This document shows, in pieces, positions 60,565-64,000 of a DNA stretch of 64,000 nt. The notes under the pieces were generated by a model. The model did no database searches. It was not told where the DNA came from and saw only the letters and a program-made list of their open reading frames with translations. This DNA comes from Rhodospirillaceae bacterium (GTDB lineage: Bacteria; Pseudomonadota; Alphaproteobacteria; GCA-2731375), in contig JABIWH010000019.1 of NCBI GenBank assembly GCA_018701215.1, forward strand, positions 1 to 64,000. The letters run 5' to 3'. Each line of letters begins with the position of its first letter. Positions within the stretch are counted from its first letter, which is position 1. A program made the translations under genes and the position numbers.

Positions 60565-61125
60565 CTATTTGCCGCCCTTGGTCGCCATATTGATCTTGGC
60601 CAGAACCTCCGGCGGCTCGACCTCCACCTCAAAATTCTCCAGCAAGGCGGAAGTCATGATGTAGAACCCAATGCACATGATCAGCTCGACCAATTCCTGA
60701 TGGCTGAAAATGGCGGCGGCGGCGTTGAACGTCTGTTCCGAGGCCTTGGTGTTTTCGAACACTTCGTCGGTCAGGCGCAGCACAATCTTTTCGGCCTCGT
60801 CAAAGATCGGGTCGTCGGCGCCAACTTTCATGGCCTGGACTTTTTCCTCCGACATGCCCACATCGCGGCTGATCTGTTCATGTTGAAAGACCTCGTAAGA
60901 GGCACCGCACAGAATGCCCGCGCGGGTGATGGCCAGCTCTCTGAGAATTGGATCGATCTTGCTTTTGTACAGCAAAGCAGTCGCCAGACGGGTGTAGGCG
61001 CCAAAGGCCGGGCCGCCATGGGCCAGGATCTTGAAGATGTTCAAGGGCTGCATCTTGCCCAAAAGCATCGCCGCCTCCGGCACCAGGTTAGGGTTATCGG
61101 TCGTGGCGTAGGGTATGCGGGGCAT
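60565..61125 (-). CDS. Carboxymuconolactone decarboxylase/AhpD-like family protein
   Basis: 186 aa, helical AhpD fold. The active region reads 'LRELAITRAGILCGASYEVFQHEQISRDVGMSEEKV'. The CxxC pair of AhpD is absent (one Cys, then ASYE), so the usual peroxidase or thiol redox pair is missing; some family members act as decarboxylases. It is divergent from the enoyl-CoA hydratase gene across 143 nt with a shared palindrome. Confidence 0.87.
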   Translation of the reverse strand: MPRIPYATTDNPNLVPEAAMLLGKMQPLNIFKILAHGGPAFGAYTRLATALLYKSKIDPILRELAITRAGILCGASYEVFQHEQISRDVGMSEEKVQAMKVGADDPIFDEAEKIVLRLTDEVFENTKASEQTFNAAAAIFSHQELVELIMCIGFYIMTSALLENFEVEVEPPEVLAKINMATKGGK

Positions 61126-61191
61126 GACGTGTCCTCGTACGGATTCATGTTATTGCCTTCATAAATCCCGGCACGGCAAAGGTTGCAACAA

Positions 61192-61205
61192 TAAACTGCT
61201 GTTTA
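61192..61205. promoter_or_regulatory. TAAAC-N4-GTTTA palindrome
   Basis: A perfect 5-4-5 inverted repeat in the 143-nt region between the divergent AhpD-like and enoyl-CoA hydratase genes. Its geometry resembles that of the TCTAAC-N4-GTTAGA site at 11177 and TetR-type fatty-acid regulators. The match is short, so chance is possible. Confidence 0.3.
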
Positions 61206-61268
61206 GCCGGCGTGACGCCCCTTCATCCGTCGGTTATAAGAGGGTAGTGCAAGCGCGGGAGATGGAGC

Positions 61269-62081
61269 ATGACAGTTGAGGTATCCGAACTAGAGGCTGC
61301 GCCTATGTTGCTGCGCCAAGACAGGGGAACCCATGGGGGCATCGTGCACCTGACCTTGAACAGGCCCAATGCTTTCAACAGCCTGTCCAGCGGCCTGATG
61401 CGCCTGTTGCAGGTTGAGATCGATGCCATCGCGTCTGATCCGGCGGCCCGCGTGGTTATCATCGAAGGCGCCGGGCGCGGTTTCTGTGCCGGCCATGACC
61501 TTAAAGAAGTCACCTCCCTTGAAACGGTGTCGGCACGGCGGGCGCTGATGGCGCAATGCTGTGAATTGATGCTGGCAATCGTACATTGTCCAAAACCGGT
61601 GATCGCCAAGGTGCATGGCGTTGCCTCCGCCGCCGGCTGCCAGCTGGTCGCCAGCTGCGATCTGGCCGTGGCCGACGATGACACACGCTTCGCCACGCCC
61701 GGTGTGAACATCGGCCTGTTCTGTTCCACACCGATGGTTGCCCTGGGCCGCAATGTGGGGCGCAAGCATGCCATGGAGATGCTGTTGACCGGCGAGGCCA
61801 TGGATGCGCCCACCGCCTATCGCTTTGGCCTGATCAACCGCCATGTACCCAACGCCGAATTGGACGCGGCGGCGATGCATTTCGCGGAACTGATCGCCCA
61901 AAAATCCAGCTATACCCTGCGCGTGGGTAAGGAAGCCTTTTACCGCCAGCAGGAGATGGAGCTGGAAGACGCCTACAAAATGGCGGCGGAGGTCATGGTC
62001 GAGAACATGCTGGCCGCTGATGCCATGGAAGGCATGACCGCCTTTATCGAAAAACGTAAACCAGTTTGGAGTGATCGCTAA
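61269..62081 (+). CDS. Enoyl-CoA hydratase family protein
   Basis: 270 aa, crotonase fold. The oxyanion hole is formed by 'GAGRGFCAGHDLKEV' and 'HGVASAAGCQLVASCDLAVA'. The region 'GVNIGLFCSTPMVAL' replaces the usual catalytic Glu pair, so isomerase or an altered reaction is possible. GGAG precedes the ATG. It overlaps the CoA-binding protein gene by 1 nt. Confidence 0.9.
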   Translation: MTVEVSELEAAPMLLRQDRGTHGGIVHLTLNRPNAFNSLSSGLMRLLQVEIDAIASDPAARVVIIEGAGRGFCAGHDLKEVTSLETVSARRALMAQCCELMLAIVHCPKPVIAKVHGVASAAGCQLVASCDLAVADDDTRFATPGVNIGLFCSTPMVALGRNVGRKHAMEMLLTGEAMDAPTAYRFGLINRHVPNAELDAAAMHFAELIAQKSSYTLRVGKEAFYRQQEMELEDAYKMAAEVMVENMLAADAMEGMTAFIEKRKPVWSDR

Positions 62082-62596
62082 TGCATGCGGATGTACTAGA
62101 ACCACTGAATTACAGCGACAGCTTGTTGCGCCATATCCTCTCCACCGTGCGCACCATTGCCCTGGTCGGCGCCAGTGGGGATTGGAAGCGGCCCAGCTTT
62201 TTTGCCATGAAGTATCTGCAAAGACGGGGCTATCGGGTCATTCCCGTCAACCCGGGCCGGGCCGGCAGCGAAATCCTGGGCGAAACCGTCTATGCCAGCC
62301 TGGCTGATATACCAGGTGAGATTGACATGGTGGATGTCTTCCGCGCCTCGGATGCCGCCCTTGGCGTGGCCGAGGAAACGGTGGCGCTCAAGGCTGAAAA
62401 AAACATCAAGGTCCTCTGGCTGCAACTCGGCGTCCGCAACGATGCCGCCGCCGAACTGGCCGAGGCGGCCGGGTTGCAAGTGATCATGGACCGTTGCCCG
62501 AAGATCGAATTCGCCCGCCTGTCCGGTGAATTATCGTGGAGCGGCATTAACACCGGCATTATCACCTCCAAGGTTCTAAAGGCGCCCAGAGCATGA
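62081..62596 (+). CDS. CoA-binding domain protein
   Basis: 171 aa, a CoA-binding Rossmann fold like the succinyl-CoA synthetase alpha N-terminus: 'TIALVGASGDWKRPSFFAMKYLQRRGYRVIPVNPG'. There is no catalytic His domain. It starts 1 nt within the preceding stop and overlaps metY by 4 nt, so all three are co-transcribed. Confidence 0.9.
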   Translation: MHADVLEPLNYSDSLLRHILSTVRTIALVGASGDWKRPSFFAMKYLQRRGYRVIPVNPGRAGSEILGETVYASLADIPGEIDMVDVFRASDAALGVAEETVALKAEKNIKVLWLQLGVRNDAAAELAEAAGLQVIMDRCPKIEFARLSGELSWSGINTGIITSKVLKAPRA

Positions 62597-63909
62597 GTAG
62601 TCAAAGCAAATCCAACGATCCGCAATCCAATATTCCGGCCTACGGCTTCGAAACCCTGGCCGTACATGCCGGCGCCCGCCCTGATCCGACCACCGGTGCT
62701 AGGTCGACGCCGATTTTTCAGAGCAACGCCTTTGTCTTTCATGACGCCGAACACGCCGCCGAGCTGTTCAATCTGCAAACATTCGGCTTTATCTATTCCC
62801 GCCTGACCAACCCGACCGTGTCGGTGCTGGAAGAGCGTGTCTGTGCCCTGGAGAATGGCCGCGGTGCAGTGGCCTGCGCCACCGGGCATGCGGCGCAATT
62901 TCTGCTTGCCGCCACCTTGTTGGAGACCGGCGATGAATTCATCGCCTCGAAAAACCTCTATGGCGGCTCCATCACCCAGTTCGGAGTCTCTTTCGCCAAG
63001 CTGGGCTGGACCTGCAATTTCGTCGATATGACCAACGCGGACGAATTGCGCGCGGCGATGAACGATAAGATCAAGTTCATCTTCTGCGAAGTTCTGGCCA
63101 ATCCCGGAGGCGTGGTGCTGGACCTGGAAGAATTGGCGGCGATCGCCAAGGAATGGGGCGTGCCCCTGGTGGTCGATAATACGCTTGCCTCGCCCTATCT
63201 GTGCCGGCCGTTTGATTGGGGCGCCGATATCGTGGTGCATTCCGCGACCAAATACATTGGCGGTCACGGCAACACCATGGGTGGGGTGGTGGCTGAGTCC
63301 GGACGTTTCGATTGGAACCAGAACGACAAGTTCCCCTCCATGGCCAAGCCTGACCCGGCTTATCACGGCCTGACCTTCGCAGAGACGTTTGGCGATTTTG
63401 GCTTTTCCATGAAAATGCGCGCCGTGGCCTTGCGTGACTATGGCCCCACCCTGTCGGCGCAATCGGCCTGGAACTTGTTGCAGGGCGTGGAGACATTGCC
63501 CCTGCGCATGGAACGGCATTGCGCCAATGCCCAGGCCGTGGCCGAATTCCTCGACAGTCATCCGAAAGTCGCCTGGGTCTCCTTCGCCGGCCTGCCATCC
63601 AGCCCGTATCATGAACTGGCCAACAAATACCTGCCCAAGGGCGCCGGCGCGGTTTTCACATTCGGCGTCAAGGGCGGCTTCGCCGCCGGCGAGACCGTGG
63701 TCAACGCGGTGGAGATTTTCTCTCACCTGGCCAACGTCGGCGATACTCGTAGCCTGATCATCCATCCCGCATCCACCACGCACCGGCAATTAACGCCGGA
63801 GCAGCAGGAGGCGGCGGGTGCCGGCGCGGATGTCATCCGCCTCTCCATCGGCATCGAGACGGCAGAGGATATTATCGCCGATCTGGACCAGGCCCTGGCC
63901 AAGACCTAG
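62593..63909 (+). CDS. metY: O-acetylhomoserine aminocarboxypropyltransferase / sulfhydrylase
   Basis: 438 aa, PLP enzyme of the Cys/Met metabolism family. The PLP Lys is in 'HSATKYIGGHGNTMGG', and 'FGFIYSRLTNPTVSVLEERVCALE' and 'LEDLEELAAIAKEWGVPLVVDNTLASPYL'-type elements are present. It makes homocysteine from O-acetylhomoserine and sulfide. Coupling with an enoyl-CoA hydratase and a CoA-binding protein is seen in alphaproteobacteria. Confidence 0.93.
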   Translation: MSSQSKSNDPQSNIPAYGFETLAVHAGARPDPTTGARSTPIFQSNAFVFHDAEHAAELFNLQTFGFIYSRLTNPTVSVLEERVCALENGRGAVACATGHAAQFLLAATLLETGDEFIASKNLYGGSITQFGVSFAKLGWTCNFVDMTNADELRAAMNDKIKFIFCEVLANPGGVVLDLEELAAIAKEWGVPLVVDNTLASPYLCRPFDWGADIVVHSATKYIGGHGNTMGGVVAESGRFDWNQNDKFPSMAKPDPAYHGLTFAETFGDFGFSMKMRAVALRDYGPTLSAQSAWNLLQGVETLPLRMERHCANAQAVAEFLDSHPKVAWVSFAGLPSSPYHELANKYLPKGAGAVFTFGVKGGFAAGETVVNAVEIFSHLANVGDTRSLIIHPASTTHRQLTPEQQEAAGAGADVIRLSIGIETAEDIIADLDQALAKT

Positions 63910-63923
63910 GCGGGACGCGGACC

Positions 63924-64000
63924 ATGTTCAGTCACATCACAGTCGGCACCAACGACTTCGAACGCGCCACCAAATTTTACGACGCCGTCATGGCCATATT
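63924..64000 (+). CDS. VOC/glyoxalase family protein, partial
   Basis: Only the first 25 codons are inside the window ('MFSHITVGTNDFERATKFYD'). The opening is that of the vicinal-oxygen-chelate family, with the first metal-ligand His (H4). The ATG lies 14 nt after the metY stop. Function cannot be judged. Confidence 0.7.
   Translation, partial: MFSHITVGTNDFERATKFYDAVMAI

Noticed and set aside
62290..63789. 499-codon minus-strand frame opposite metY
   Set aside because: Antisense shadow of metY; composition not protein-like.

Overview
The window looks like a chromosomal segment of an alphaproteobacterium, most likely of the Rhodospirillales type. Three things support this: the housekeeping order tig-clpP-clpX-lon-HU; the alphaproteobacterial outer-membrane lipoprotein family DUF3035 (BamF-like) next to lspA-ileS; and moderately high GC with abundant acyl-CoA catabolism genes. 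I saw no rRNA, CRISPR array, insertion sequence or prophage. One tRNA gene (Leu, anticodon TAG) is present.

Layout. (a) 1-1.9 kb: a MarR regulator and an EmrA/HlyD-type membrane fusion protein behind a perfect FNR/FixK-like box. (b) 1.9-10 kb: a tight minus-strand run of seven catabolic genes (enoyl-CoA hydratase, GST, amidase, cysteine hydrolase, acyl-CoA ligase, two amidohydrolases), with a flavin-dependent monooxygenase just upstream. (c) 10-18.4 kb: SDR, ketopantoate reductase-like protein, an SNase-fold protein with a changed active site, a PagL-like lipid A deacylase, a second LLM oxidoreductase, a 54-aa membrane protein, and two divergent acyl-CoA dehydrogenases. (d) 18.5-22.6 kb: MoxR ATPase plus VWA protein (CoxD/CoxE type), Hsp20, a diguanylate cyclase and a receiver-domain relic. 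(e) 22.6-29.4 kb: two tandem DUF2817 peptidase-like genes, an acyl-CoA dehydrogenase, and a GrdB-like gene interrupted by an in-frame UGA that I read as selenocysteine, followed 8 nt later by a CoA-transferase gene, then MaoC and bacteriohemerythrin. (f) 29.4-48.3 kb: housekeeping (tadA, rluB, rsmD, mutL, pgi, an M16 protease pair, bamF-like, lspA, ileS, proC, ubiK, lgt, midA-like, pgeF) plus an enolase-superfamily enzyme. (g) 48.3-52.5 kb: a three-subunit molybdenum hydroxylase operon ending in a MoaD/ThiS-like gene, with a leader rich in inverted repeats. (h) 52.8-60.5 kb: GNAT, HU, lon, clpX, clpP, tig, tRNA-Leu. (i) 60.5-64 kb: AhpD-like protein, enoyl-CoA hydratase, CoA-binding protein, O-acetylhomoserine sulfhydrylase, and the first 25 codons of a glyoxalase-fold protein cut by the window edge.

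The most notable item is the selenoprotein gene at 26258-27229. The reading frame continues through a UGA that replaces the first Cys of a CxxC motif. A hairpin with a G-starting 3-nt loop sits 18 nt after the UGA, as expected for a bacterial SECIS. The gene is apparently co-transcribed with a CaiB/BaiF CoA-transferase, a pairing whose function I do not recognise. Together with the FNR-type box and the hemerythrin, it suggests a lifestyle that includes low-oxygen phases (inference).
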